18,678 bases of DNA from Streptococcus mitis (GCA_001914195.1 MKYF01000013.1:1-18678), one strand, 5' to 3'; shown: positions 6,612 to 13,904, numbered from the stretch's first letter. Program-made: numbers and translations. The notes: generated by a model not told the origin, from the sequence alone.

Positions 6612-7578
6612 TTGGAAACAATTTTTTCTAGCCTATCTGCGCTCCCGTAGTCGTCTGTTTGTCTATCTACTTGTTTTAACATTTCTAGTTTTACTCTTTC
6701 AGTTTTTATTTGCCAGTTTGGGAATTTACTTTCTCTACTTTTTCCTGCTATGTTGCTTTGTAACTATCTTATTTTTCACTTGGGACATATTGGTAGAAAT
6801 GCAGGTCTATCGTCAGGAAATTCTCTATGGGGAGAGGGAAGCAAAATCTCCTTTGGAAATAGTTTTAGCAGAAAAATTAGAAGCGCGTGAGATGGAACTT
6901 TATCAGCAGAGGTCAGATTCAGAAAGAAAATTGACGGATTTGCTGGATTACTATACCTTGTGGGTTCATCAGATTAAGACCCCCATTGCAGCTAGTCAAC
7001 TCTTAGTTGCAGAAGTAGCCGACCGCCAACTGAAGCAGCAGTTGGAACAGGAAATTTTCAAAATCGACTCCTATACTAATCTAGTCTTACAGTACCTGCG
7101 TTTAGAAAGTTTCCATGATGATTTGGTCTTAAAGAAGGTTCAAATCGAGGACTTGGTTAAGGAAATAATTCGTAAATATGCTCTTTTCTTTATTCAAAAA
7201 GGCCTAAATGTCAATCTACATGACCTTGATAAAGAAATCGTGACGGATAAGAAGTGGCTACTAGTGGTCATTGAACAAATTATCTCAAACAGTCTCAAGT
7301 ACACCAAGGAAGGTGGTCTGGAGATTTATATGGAAGGCCAGGAACTCTGTATCAAGGATACAGGAATCGGGATAAAAAACAGTGATGTCCTCCGAGTCTT
7401 TGAACGTGGTTTCTCAGGATATAATGGACGCCTAACCCAGCAGTCATCTGGACTTGGCCTTTATCTATCTAAGAAAATTTCTGAAGAACTGGGGCACCAG
7501 ATTCGTATCGAGTCTGAGGTCGGAAAAGGAACGATAGTGCGGATTCAGTTTGCTCAAGTGAACTTAGTCCTTGAGTGA
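6604..7578 (+). CDS. Intramembrane-sensing histidine kinase (BceS-like)
   Basis: The 324-aa kinase has two closely spaced membrane helices (about 18-38 and 41-61) with almost no extracellular loop, the hallmark of intramembrane-sensing kinases, which normally take their signal from a BceAB-type ABC transporter. Phosphoacceptor H122 lies in W-V-H-Q-I-K-T-P-I. The N-box I-S-N-S-L-K-Y-T, G1 box I-K-D-T-G-I-G-I and G2 box S-G-L-G-L-Y-L-S-K-K follow. The first ATG overlaps the response-regulator gene by 8 nt. No BceAB-type permease is encoded nearby; the ABC protein at 8377-9888 is a different class. The partner transporter must therefore be encoded elsewhere. Confidence 0.92.
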   Translation: MLDWKQFFLAYLRSRSRLFVYLLVLTFLVLLFQFLFASLGIYFLYFFLLCCFVTILFFTWDILVEMQVYRQEILYGEREAKSPLEIVLAEKLEAREMELYQQRSDSERKLTDLLDYYTLWVHQIKTPIAASQLLVAEVADRQLKQQLEQEIFKIDSYTNLVLQYLRLESFHDDLVLKKVQIEDLVKEIIRKYALFFIQKGLNVNLHDLDKEIVTDKKWLLVVIEQIISNSLKYTKEGGLEIYMEGQELCIKDTGIGIKNSDVLRVFERGFSGYNGRLTQQSSGLGLYLSKKISEELGHQIRIESEVGKGTIVRIQFAQVNLVLE

Positions 7579-7579
7579 G

Positions 7580-7612
7580 AAGAGACAATGAGTTTTTACC
7601 CAATCTCTTTTT
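7580..7612 (+). terminator. Weak intrinsic terminator after the kinase gene
   Basis: AAGAGA (7580-7585) can pair with TCTCTT (7604-7609) over an 18-nt loop, followed by TTT. The long loop makes this uncertain. Confidence 0.35.
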
Positions 7613-7990
7613 GCTATATTTCAGGATATTTGAAGACTGTTTTTTACAAAACCAATAATAGAATTTTTAATACGGAATATAGTATAAATACTGGTTCAAA
7701 GTGAAGTTTTGTATGCTTTATACTTTTGTTGAGTATAAAATCTATAAACTAAGGGTGAATTACAAAAATTAATTTGAGATGAAGTGAATTGTAGACTTGG
7801 GAAATGTCTCCTATTCGATTTCAGAATGAATCGTTGATACAGGATTAAAAGAACTGCAGCTTTCTTTTTATTTTGAATGAGATAGGTGTATATAGATTTG
7901 TGTAACTGGTGTAGAACTGTTTCCAAGAATTTATTGAATGTATCGAATACACACATTCTATTGATTTTGAACCAGTTTTTAATTTCTAAA
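7613..7990. other. Gene-free A/T-rich stretch upstream of the XRE pseudogene
   Basis: No supported gene is seen in this interval. The clearest structure is a perfect inverted repeat, TTTATACT (7717-7724) and AGTATAAA (7732-7739), with a 7-nt loop. Base composition is more A/T-rich than the core genes, consistent with decayed accessory DNA. Confidence 0.4.
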
Positions 7991-7999
7991 TGTTATAAT
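7991..7999 (+). promoter_or_regulatory. Extended -10 promoter before the XRE pseudogene
   Basis: TG-T-TATAAT at 7991-7999 is a perfect extended -10. An AAAGGAG ribosome binding site (8014-8020) and ATG (8027) follow. The promoter may still transcribe the downstream short ORF and ABC exporter. Confidence 0.6.
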
Positions 8000-8026
8000 A
8001 GTTTTATCAAGTAAAAGGAGACTGCC

Positions 8027-8224
8027 ATGATTGCAGACAATATAAAATTCTTACGAAAATCACATAATCTGATATAACCAGAATTTTCACGGATTGTGGG
8101 TGTGTCACGAAATAGCCTAAATCGTTAGAAAAACTGAAAAAGCTTACTTTCAATAGAAGTATTGGAAATATTCATTTTACATCTATCAAAGAAACATGGG
8201 ATAGACCTATATTTTACAAAATAG
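8027..8224 (+). pseudogene. XRE-family helix-turn-helix regulator, broken by three in-frame stops
   Basis: From ATG 8027 the frame reads M-I-A-D-N-I-K-F-L-R-K-S-H-N-L, then P-E-F-S-R-I-V-G-V-S-R-N-S-L-N-R, then K-S-L-L-S-I-E-V-L-E, ending at TAG 8222-8224. It is a recognisable small XRE repressor, similar at its N-terminus to the PezA antitoxin type. Stops interrupt it at 8075-8077 (TAA, where Q of the T-Q-x-x-F motif is expected), 8126-8128 (TAG, where Y of R-Y-E-N-G is expected) and 8135-8137 (TGA, where G of that motif is expected). Each is one substitution from the expected codon. Promoter and ribosome binding site are intact, which suggests recent loss. The ancestral protein would be about 65 residues. 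Confidence 0.8.
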
Positions 8225-8235
8225 CAAATTATATT

Positions 8236-8361
8236 TTGAATGATAGTAAAAACGGCAGTACTTGTGTGATTTACAATTATTGCACTCAATGTCCGAGTAT
8301 CGCACTATCTGAAATAGGGAATAGTAGAGATTGTTCTGCGATATGTAAAAAAACGCATTAG
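8236..8361 (+). CDS. Short Cys-rich reading frame directly before the ABC exporter (possible peptide precursor or remnant)
   Basis: From TTG 8236 the frame encodes 41 residues with five cysteines, at positions 10, 16, 19, 33 and 37. It includes N-G-S-T-C, Y-C-T-Q-C-P and ends C-S-A-I-C-K-K-T-H. It stops 15 nt before the ATG of the ABC exporter, whose ribosome binding site falls in the gap. The frame is open back to a stop at 8113-8115, but has no ATG or GTG and no ribosome binding site before TTG, so the 5' end may be lost or the frame may be fortuitous. Its cysteine density and exporter neighbour resemble ribosomally made modified peptides or bacteriocins, but there is no recognisable leader motif or modification enzyme. 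It is not assigned to a known family. Confidence 0.3.
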   Translation: MNDSKNGSTCVIYNYCTQCPSIALSEIGNSRDCSAICKKTH

Positions 8362-8376
8362 CAAGGAGTATCGTAT

Positions 8377-9888
8377 ATGCTACCATATCTTAAAACTATT
8401 AGATGGTATCTCTTCTTTAATTTTCTTTTTGGTGTAGTATCGAATATCTGCACAGCTTTGTTACCGTATTTCACGCAGGCATTAATCAAAGGGGATTATC
8501 AAGTAGCTCTATATGGTTACTCTATGTCAGTGGCTGGCTATTTGAGTTGTAACTATATCCAAATGATACTCGATTGGAAGCAGGGGATTATCTTTTCGAC
8601 TACTTTGAAAAATGAGTGGTTTCGTTCACTTCTGGGACTCAGTCACTACGATTTCAAGCAGAAAACAGTAGCAGAGTATATTTCCTATCAATCTAATGAC
8701 CTAGATTCGTTGGAAAAGGATTACCTTCCTCCATTGATGAGTTTTATCAAACAAATTTTACGTATCATCATTTACGCTTTCATTATTAGCAGAACAATTA
8801 ATCCTATTGTATCACTGATTTTAATCTTTTCCACTGGAATTAGTATTCAAATTCCTAAAATCGTTGGGAAGTTGACCGCTAATCGTAGACAGGTTTACTT
8901 GAAAAAACAAGGAGATTACTATCGAACTTTGGAGGATTTGCTCATGGGACATCATTTGGTAAATAAACTAACTATGTCGCATTTTTTGAATCAACAAAAG
9001 AGTTCTCTAAAGAATTTGCAGGATAAGTATTTTAAGTATGGTTTGACAAAAATTACAGGCATCTTATTGACAGGTGTTTCTTTTGAATTCATTAGTCTTG
9101 TTCTGTTTATTTATTTAGCCTACTCTCTATCTCACCAGCAACTCGGTATTCCTGAGGTGGTGGCGAGTTTCGGATATATTAATGCTTTTTCTGAACCAAT
9201 ACAGGAAATCCTTTATGATTTACAAATGTTAGAGTCCGTAAAGCCTGTAATCAAGAGTTTTCAAAACATTGTTGGGAGACCCGTTTCAGTTCAAGCACCT
9301 CAACATTCTTTTGATACGATTACTTTGAAAAACATTTCCAAACAACTGGGAGAATCAAAATTGATAATTACTTCCGCTACGATTCAAAAAGGGGATAAAA
9401 TTGCGCTTATTGGTAAGAATGGGTCTGGAAAAAGTAGTCTTCTCAACATTTTAAATGGAACAGATGAAGATTTTGAAGGACAAATTGTGCTAGATGGGCT
9501 TGTTTTGGACCATCTTTGGGGAAGATTCGGTATGATTCTGCAACAAGAACATACATTTATTTCGAGTTATGAAAATAATGTAACGCTATTCAATAGTTTC
9601 AATGAAAAATTCAGAGAAGAAGATTTTGAAAAAATTCCACCACAATCCCTGTCAGGTGGTCAGCAACAACGAATGTATTTAAATCGTGAGAAAAATCGTA
9701 AAAATCCATTGCTTATCCTAGACGAACCTTTCTCTGCCTTGGATACTAATCAGTTTAAAATGGAATTGGAAAGAGTTCTGGAACTACCAAGTGCCGTCAT
9801 TGTTACTTTACATCGCCAAAACGAATTATTAAGTAAGTTTGACCAAGTTTGGGAAATTAAGAATGGAGAACTTGTAATTTTGAAATAG
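8377..9888 (+). CDS. ABC exporter half-transporter (fused membrane and ATPase domains)
   Basis: The 503-aa protein has an N-terminal six-helix-type membrane domain (to about 280) and a C-terminal ATPase. The latter has Walker A G-K-N-G-S-G-K-S-S (346-354), Q-loop Q389, signature L-S-G-G-Q-Q-Q-R (425-432), Walker B L-L-I-L-D-E-P (D449, E450) and switch H479. It would work as a homodimer exporting a peptide or drug. There is no N-terminal C39 peptidase, so it would not cleave a double-glycine leader itself. Only 36 residues separate Q-loop and signature, about 20 fewer than usual, so the helical subdomain is shortened; all catalytic motifs remain. AAGGAG precedes the ATG. The Cys-rich short ORF immediately upstream is a possible substrate or its remnant. 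Confidence 0.82.
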   Translation: MLPYLKTIRWYLFFNFLFGVVSNICTALLPYFTQALIKGDYQVALYGYSMSVAGYLSCNYIQMILDWKQGIIFSTTLKNEWFRSLLGLSHYDFKQKTVAEYISYQSNDLDSLEKDYLPPLMSFIKQILRIIIYAFIISRTINPIVSLILIFSTGISIQIPKIVGKLTANRRQVYLKKQGDYYRTLEDLLMGHHLVNKLTMSHFLNQQKSSLKNLQDKYFKYGLTKITGILLTGVSFEFISLVLFIYLAYSLSHQQLGIPEVVASFGYINAFSEPIQEILYDLQMLESVKPVIKSFQNIVGRPVSVQAPQHSFDTITLKNISKQLGESKLIITSATIQKGDKIALIGKNGSGKSSLLNILNGTDEDFEGQIVLDGLVLDHLWGRFGMILQQEHTFISSYENNVTLFNSFNEKFREEDFEKIPPQSLSGGQQQRMYLNREKNRKNPLLILDEPFSALDTNQFKMELERVLELPSAVIVTLHRQNELLSKFDQVWEIKNGELVILK

Positions 9889-9935
9889 CTAAATTATAGA
9901 GAATAAAACGCATAGTATTAAGGAGAGATACCGTT

Positions 9936-9969
9936 TTTCCTTCTTCGGATAAGGAAACAAAAATTTTTT
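9936..9969 (+). terminator. Probable terminator after the ABC exporter
   Basis: TTTCCTT (9936-9942) pairs with AAGGAAA (9951-9957), with a T-run at 9964-9969. The gap between stem and T-run is longer than ideal. Confidence 0.4.
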
Positions 9970-10024
9970 GCTTCCTCTATCTATTCAATTGATAGATTTC
10001 GTCAGAGAAAGACTGTAAAATTTT

Positions 10025-10033
10025 TGATATAAT
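10025..10033 (+). promoter_or_regulatory. Extended -10 promoter of the DUF389 gene
   Basis: TG-A-TATAAT at 10025-10033 predicts a start near 10040 and a leader of about 135 nt before the GTG start. Within the leader, GTAG...CTAC and GGAC-aaaa-GTCT (about 10102-10128) can form a hairpin; no known riboswitch was recognised. Confidence 0.6.
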
Positions 10034-10174
10034 GTTAAGGATGGACTGGCGGATACTTAGAGGATAATTTTCAAAAGAATTACAGGTGAGAAGAAAAATA
10101 TGTAGGATTGGACAAAAGTCTCTCTACCATCATCCATGCAGAAACAAGATTATATGAAATAAAAGGAGTAACCA

Positions 10175-11224
10175 GTGACTGGAAACTATTCAACACGTGA
10201 ATACCGTGAGAAATTATATGATGATCTTCATGTTCGATTAAGAGATACAGTGATTTTGATGTGTGCGATTTTTATTGCCTCTATCGGCCTAAATATGAAT
10301 TCAACAGCTGTCATTATTGGAGCCATGCTAATTTCCCCTCTTATGACACCGATTGTTGGACTCGGATTTGGTTTAGCTATTTTTGATACGCGTTTAATCA
10401 AGCAATCTCTAGAGGTTTTATTTACTCAAGTATTGGTTAGCTTGCTTGTCTCTGCTCTGTATTTCTGGATTTCTCCCTTATCTTATGAAAGTAGCGAATT
10501 GATTGCACGAACCTCTCCAACCATTTGGGATGTTCTCATTGCTATTGCTGGTGGGATAGCAGGTTTCATTGGTTCAAGGAAAAAAGAAGCAAACAATATC
10601 GTGCCAGGAGTAGCCATTGCAACAGCTCTGATGCCACCTATCTGTACTGCAGGTTACGGTTTAGCTAATGGAAATGTACGATTTTTATTTGGAGCTCTCT
10701 ATCTTTTCTTGATCAACTGTGTTTTTATCATGCTAATCAACATTGTTGGAACAAGAATTATGATGAGAAAATCTCCCTTAAGTTCATTTAAAGAGCTAAA
10801 CATTAAAATGAGAATTGGGTTGATATCCTTGATTGTATTATTGATTCTTCCAGCTAGTTATTCCGCAGTCACTCTGACGATAGAGCAAGCGCGCAAAGAA
10901 GGAATCAAACAGTTTGTAGGAAAAGAGTTCGCCAATCACACGGTTATTAATCAAGTCTACAAATCAAGAAACAATGAGTTGGTCTTGACGGTTGTTGGAG
11001 ATCCAATTTCAGAAGAAGAATTAGAAACGCTCCACCAAAAACAAGCCTCTTACGGTATTCAATCTGTTCAATTGAAAGTCAATCAAGTCCATAATTCGAC
11101 AAAATTAGACGGTGAGACGACCAAGGAATTTTATGAAACCATTAACAAGTATATCGATCAAAAACTCTCTGAAAAGGATTCACAAAAAGATCTCGTAAAA
11201 GAAAATGAAGCAGACAAGGATTGA
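10175..11224 (+). CDS. DUF389 family integral membrane protein, GTG start
   Basis: The 349-aa protein carries the DUF389 membrane domain: about six helices, with S-P-L-M-T-P-I-V-G-L-G (54-64), G-G-I-A-G-F-I-G-S-R-K-K and I-A-T-A-L-M-P-P-I-C-T-A-G-Y-G in the conserved core. A C-terminal soluble region (from about residue 230) has a beta-alpha section and a charged tail ending in E-N-E-A-D-K-D. The function of DUF389 proteins is not established; the pattern of small-residue-rich helices suggests transport but no substrate is assigned. The GTG start follows AAAGGAG at a 6-nt spacing and no ATG is as well placed. It has its own promoter and long leader. A small ORF overlaps its last 20 bases. Confidence 0.85.
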   Translation: MTGNYSTREYREKLYDDLHVRLRDTVILMCAIFIASIGLNMNSTAVIIGAMLISPLMTPIVGLGFGLAIFDTRLIKQSLEVLFTQVLVSLLVSALYFWISPLSYESSELIARTSPTIWDVLIAIAGGIAGFIGSRKKEANNIVPGVAIATALMPPICTAGYGLANGNVRFLFGALYLFLINCVFIMLINIVGTRIMMRKSPLSSFKELNIKMRIGLISLIVLLILPASYSAVTLTIEQARKEGIKQFVGKEFANHTVINQVYKSRNNELVLTVVGDPISEEELETLHQKQASYGIQSVQLKVNQVHNSTKLDGETTKEFYETINKYIDQKLSEKDSQKDLVKENEADKD

Positions 11225-11303
11225 GGATATTGACCTTATCCAACTCATGAAAGCAAATCTTGTGTGGTGGTTTGGTCAATCACTACTAGCTCGGATTAAA
11301 TAA
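11205..11303 (+). CDS. Small ORF overlapping the DUF389 3' end (32 aa)
   Basis: ATG 11205 opens a 32-residue frame that starts M-K-Q-T-R-I-E-D-I-D-L-I-Q-L-M-K and ends W-W-F-G-Q-S-L-L-A-R-I-K. The half charged, half hydrophobic make-up would suit a small membrane-associated peptide. No strong ribosome binding site precedes it, but it overlaps the upstream gene by 20 nt, so translational coupling is possible. Its stop codon TAA is formed at the junction with a BOX element, so it may be a truncated remnant of a longer gene. It could also be fortuitous. Confidence 0.25.
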   Translation: MKQTRIEDIDLIQLMKANLVWWFGQSLLARIK

Positions 11304-11407
11304 TACTCTTCGAAAATCAAATTCAAACCACGTCAGCGTCGCCTTACCGTACTCAAGTACAGCTTGCGGCTAGCTTCCTAGTTTGCTTTTTGATTTTCAT
11401 TGAGTAA
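11303..11407 (+). repeat. BOX element (boxA + boxC, no boxB), copy 2
   Basis: This is a second 105-bp BOX element in the same orientation as copy 1. It has the boxA core CGTCAGCGTCGCCTTACCGTA, the same GTAC-tcaa-GTAC junction and a boxC half ending ...TTGATTTTCATTGAGTA. The final base of the right terminal repeat is A instead of T. It follows TA of the small-ORF stop, as copy 1 follows the Rrf2 stop. Confidence 0.9.
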
Positions 11408-11413
11408 AAATAT

Positions 11414-11446
11414 AAAAAGCAACAGCTGTTTCAGTTGTTGCTTTTT
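11414..11446. terminator. Bidirectional terminator between DUF389 (+) and thrS (-)
   Basis: AAAAAGCAACA (11414-11424) and TGTTGCTTTTT (11436-11446) form a nearly perfect stem, extended by CTG/CAG. The A-run and T-run at its two ends serve both strands. Confidence 0.88.
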
Positions 11447-11482
11447 CTGGCTCTGAAAAATGTTTCTCAGACTGTGATTGTT

Positions 11483-13426
11483 TTATTTCTCAACGCGTGA
11501 TTTGTTGGCGATATCAGCTAGGATAGCTTGAACAAAGTCATCAACTGAGACAGTTTGTGTTTCTTTTTGGCCATAGCGACGAACGTTAACAGTTCCGTCT
11601 TCCATTTCCTTGTCTCCAACAATCAATTGGTAAGGAATCTTGCTGGTTTGTGAAGCACGGATCTTGAACTGCATTTTTTCATTACGTTCATCTACGTCTG
11701 CACGAACACCACGGTCACGGAGTTTTTTAGCTACTTCCCATGCGTAGTCCACGTGTTTTTCGTTAGATACTGGGATGAGGGTTACTTGGTGTGGTGCAAG
11801 CCATGTTGGGAAGGCACCCTTGTAGTTCTCAATCAAGATAGCTGTGAAGCGTTCCATAGTTGAGATAACTCCACGGTGGATCATAACTGGACGGTGCTCT
11901 TCGCCATCAGCTCCGATGTATTTAAGGTCGAAGCGTTCTGGAAGCAAGAAGTCAAGCTGGATAGTAGAAAGAGTTTCTTCTTTTCCAAGAGCTGTCTTAA
12001 CTTGAATATCCAATTTTGGTCCGTAGAAGGCTGCTTCACCTTCGGCTTCAAAGTAGTCCACACCCATTTCATCAAGAGCTGCACGAAGCATGGTTTGGGC
12101 ATTTTCCCACATCTCATCGTTATCAAAGTACTTATGAGTATCTTGTGGGTCACGAAGAGAGAGGCGGAAGCGGTATTCAGTTAAGTTGAAGTCTTCATAA
12201 ACATCGATAATCAACTGAAGGGCACGTTGGAATTCTTCTTGGATTTGTTCTGGAGTCACAAAGAGGTGACCGTCGTTGAGTGACATTTCACGCACACGTT
12301 GAAGACCAGTCAGCGCACCAGATTTTTCATAACGGTGCATCATACCGATTTCGGCGATACGGATTGGCAACTCACGGTAAGAGTGAACATGGTGTTTGAA
12401 GACTTGAATGTGGTGCGGACAGTTCATTGGACGAAGGACAAATTCTTCCCCGTCACCCATGTCCATAGTTGGGAACATGTCTTCTTGGTAATGATCCCAG
12501 TGACCAGAAGTCTTGTAAAGTTCAACAGAAGCAAGTGGTGGAGTGTATACGTGTTGGTAGCCAGAAGCTAACTCTTTGTCTACGATGTAGCGTTCCAACT
12601 CACGACGAATAGTCGCACCATTTGGCAACCAGAATGGAAGTCCTTGACCAACTTCTTGAGAAATCATGAAGAGGTCAAGCTCTTTACCAAGTTTACGGTG
12701 GTCACGTTCCTTAGCTTCTTCACGCATTTGAAGATAGTTTTTCAAGTCTTTCTTGTCAAACCAAGCTGTACCGTAGATACGTTGCATCATGGCATTGTCG
12801 CTATTTCCACGCCAGTAAGCACCTGCTACATGGAGAAGGTGGAAGATTTGGATACGGCCTGTTGATGGGACGTGAGGTCCACGGCAAAGGTCTACGTATT
12901 CACCCTGACGGTAGATAGTCAAACCACCCTCGTCTTCTGAGTGTTCTTCAATCAATTCCAACTTGTAAGGGTCATTTTTGAAGATTTCACGTGCCTCGTC
13001 TTTAGTAACTTCTTCACGGATTGATGGGAAGTTTTCTTTGACAATTTTTTGCATTTCTTCTTCGATACGAGGAAGGTCTTCGTTAGAGATTTGACCAGCT
13101 GTATTGTCAGTATCGTAGTAGAAACCATCTTCGATGGCTGGACCAACTCCCAAGTGAATGTCTGGGAAAAGACGACGAGCTGCTTGGGCGAACAAGTGAG
13201 CAGCTGAGTGACGCAAGATTGGAAGGGCATCTTCGTGATCAGGGGTCACGATTTCGATGCTTCCATCTTCAGTGATAGCACGAGTCGTGTCGATGAGTTT
13301 GCCGTTGAATTTACCAGCCAAGGCTTTTTTAGCTAGGGAATTGCTGATAGATTGGGCAATTTCAAAAGTTGTAACGCCAGATTCGAATTCACGAACAGCG
13401 CCATCTGGGAAAGTAATGTTAATCAT
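11483..13426 (-). CDS. thrS: Threonyl-tRNA synthetase
   Basis: The 647-aa enzyme charges tRNA-Thr with threonine in the cytoplasm. It has the N-terminal TGS domain (1-63), the editing domain starting at H73-S-A-A-H77 with A-Y-W-R-G-N-S, and the class II catalytic core: R-P-M-N-C-P-H-H-I with the zinc-binding Cys, Y-E-K-S-G-A-L-T-G-L-Q-R-V-R in motif 2, and H-R-G-V-I-S-T-M-E-R-F in motif 3. A C-terminal anticodon-binding domain begins near P-T-W-L-A-P-H-Q-V. I place the start at 13426 (M-I-N-I-T-F-P-D-G), which has AAGGAG five to six bases upstream. The frame stays open for 44 more codons, but that part is T-box leader RNA. Length and domains are complete. Confidence 0.97.
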   Translation of the reverse strand: MINITFPDGAVREFESGVTTFEIAQSISNSLAKKALAGKFNGKLIDTTRAITEDGSIEIVTPDHEDALPILRHSAAHLFAQAARRLFPDIHLGVGPAIEDGFYYDTDNTAGQISNEDLPRIEEEMQKIVKENFPSIREEVTKDEAREIFKNDPYKLELIEEHSEDEGGLTIYRQGEYVDLCRGPHVPSTGRIQIFHLLHVAGAYWRGNSDNAMMQRIYGTAWFDKKDLKNYLQMREEAKERDHRKLGKELDLFMISQEVGQGLPFWLPNGATIRRELERYIVDKELASGYQHVYTPPLASVELYKTSGHWDHYQEDMFPTMDMGDGEEFVLRPMNCPHHIQVFKHHVHSYRELPIRIAEIGMMHRYEKSGALTGLQRVREMSLNDGHLFVTPEQIQEEFQRALQLIIDVYEDFNLTEYRFRLSLRDPQDTHKYFDNDEMWENAQTMLRAALDEMGVDYFEAEGEAAFYGPKLDIQVKTALGKEETLSTIQLDFLLPERFDLKYIGADGEEHRPVMIHRGVISTMERFTAILIENYKGAFPTWLAPHQVTLIPVSNEKHVDYAWEVAKKLRDRGVRADVDERNEKMQFKIRASQTSKIPYQLIVGDKEMEDGTVNVRRYGQKETQTVSVDDFVQAILADIANKSRVEK

Positions 13427-13505
13427 GATGTTCTCCTTACTTATATTATTGACGAATGTGTTAACCCTATTCTGAAAACAGGGACAGAGGACTGTGAAAG
13501 CTAGA

Positions 13506-13718
13506 AAAACAAAAAGCGACATCCTCGAAAGGACGTCGCAACGTGGTTCCACCTTCATTTATGTTCCTCAAAAAAGAGGGACACCTCTGATTGGCTCTAA
13601 CGTGGCCACCGTTTTATGTTTGCATAAAAGTCAGTAGAGTAGTATCACTATAGTCTTTCTATGCGTTTCCAGCAACCACGCACTCTCTAGTAGAAAGGGA
13701 CTAAGTGACTTGTCTCTA
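13506..13718 (-). ncRNA. T-box leader controlling thrS
   Basis: The minus-strand leader of about 210 nt contains the T-box AAGGTGGAACCACG (13555-13542), which forms the antiterminator by pairing with uncharged tRNA. A terminator hairpin, GCGACGTCC...GGATGTCGC (13539-13516), is followed by a T-rich run to 13506. The Stem I apical part is recognisable in GTGCGTGGTTGCTGGAAACGC. The candidate specifier is ACU, read on the minus strand at 13643-13641 and followed by A; this is a threonine codon and fits the downstream gene. Low charged tRNA-Thr would allow read-through into thrS. Confidence 0.92.
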
Positions 13719-13724
13719 TGGATT

Positions 13725-13752
13725 ATTATAGCATGATTGTGAAAATTTTCAA
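13725..13752 (-). promoter_or_regulatory. Promoter of the thrS T-box transcript
   Basis: On the minus strand TTGAAA (13752-13747) and TATAAT (13730-13725) are separated by 16 bp. The -10 is also extended (TG-C-TATAAT). Confidence 0.85.
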
Positions 13753-13875
13753 GATATTTGTAGATTTTTTTGAATTTCCTTGTTGGAAAGGCGTTGGTAA
13801 TCAGCTATGGTAATATTAGCAGAAATTGACAATCTTAATTGTGTTAGTGAAGCAAAGAGAAAGAAAGTAAATCTG

Positions 13876-13904
13876 TTGACAAAGAAGTTAGTTATTGGTA
13901 GAAT
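13876..13904 (+). promoter_or_regulatory. Promoter of rpsO
   Basis: TTGACA (13876-13881) and TAGAAT (13899-13904) have an exact 17-bp spacer. It is oriented away from the thrS promoter. Confidence 0.88.

Noticed and set aside
7696..7956. Minus-strand 86-codon ORF in the A/T-rich gap after the kinase
   Set aside because: No ribosome binding site, no recognisable motif and low-complexity composition; probably a chance frame in decayed DNA.
8236..8361. Firm call of a lantibiotic or sactipeptide precursor
   Set aside because: Cys-rich and next to an exporter, but no start codon with ribosome binding site, no leader motif and no modification enzyme; kept only as a low-confidence ORF.
10040..10066. 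Eight-codon upstream ORF in the DUF389 leader
   Set aside because: The ATG has no properly spaced ribosome binding site and the peptide has no attenuator-like features.
11876..12865. Plus-strand ORFs opposite thrS
   Set aside because: Shadows of the conserved thrS coding sequence with no ribosome binding sites or family features.
13427..13558. N-terminal extension of ThrRS by 44 residues
   Set aside because: This segment is the 3' part of the T-box leader, including part of the T-box sequence and the terminator. The conserved ThrRS N-terminus and its ribosome binding site fix the start at 13426.
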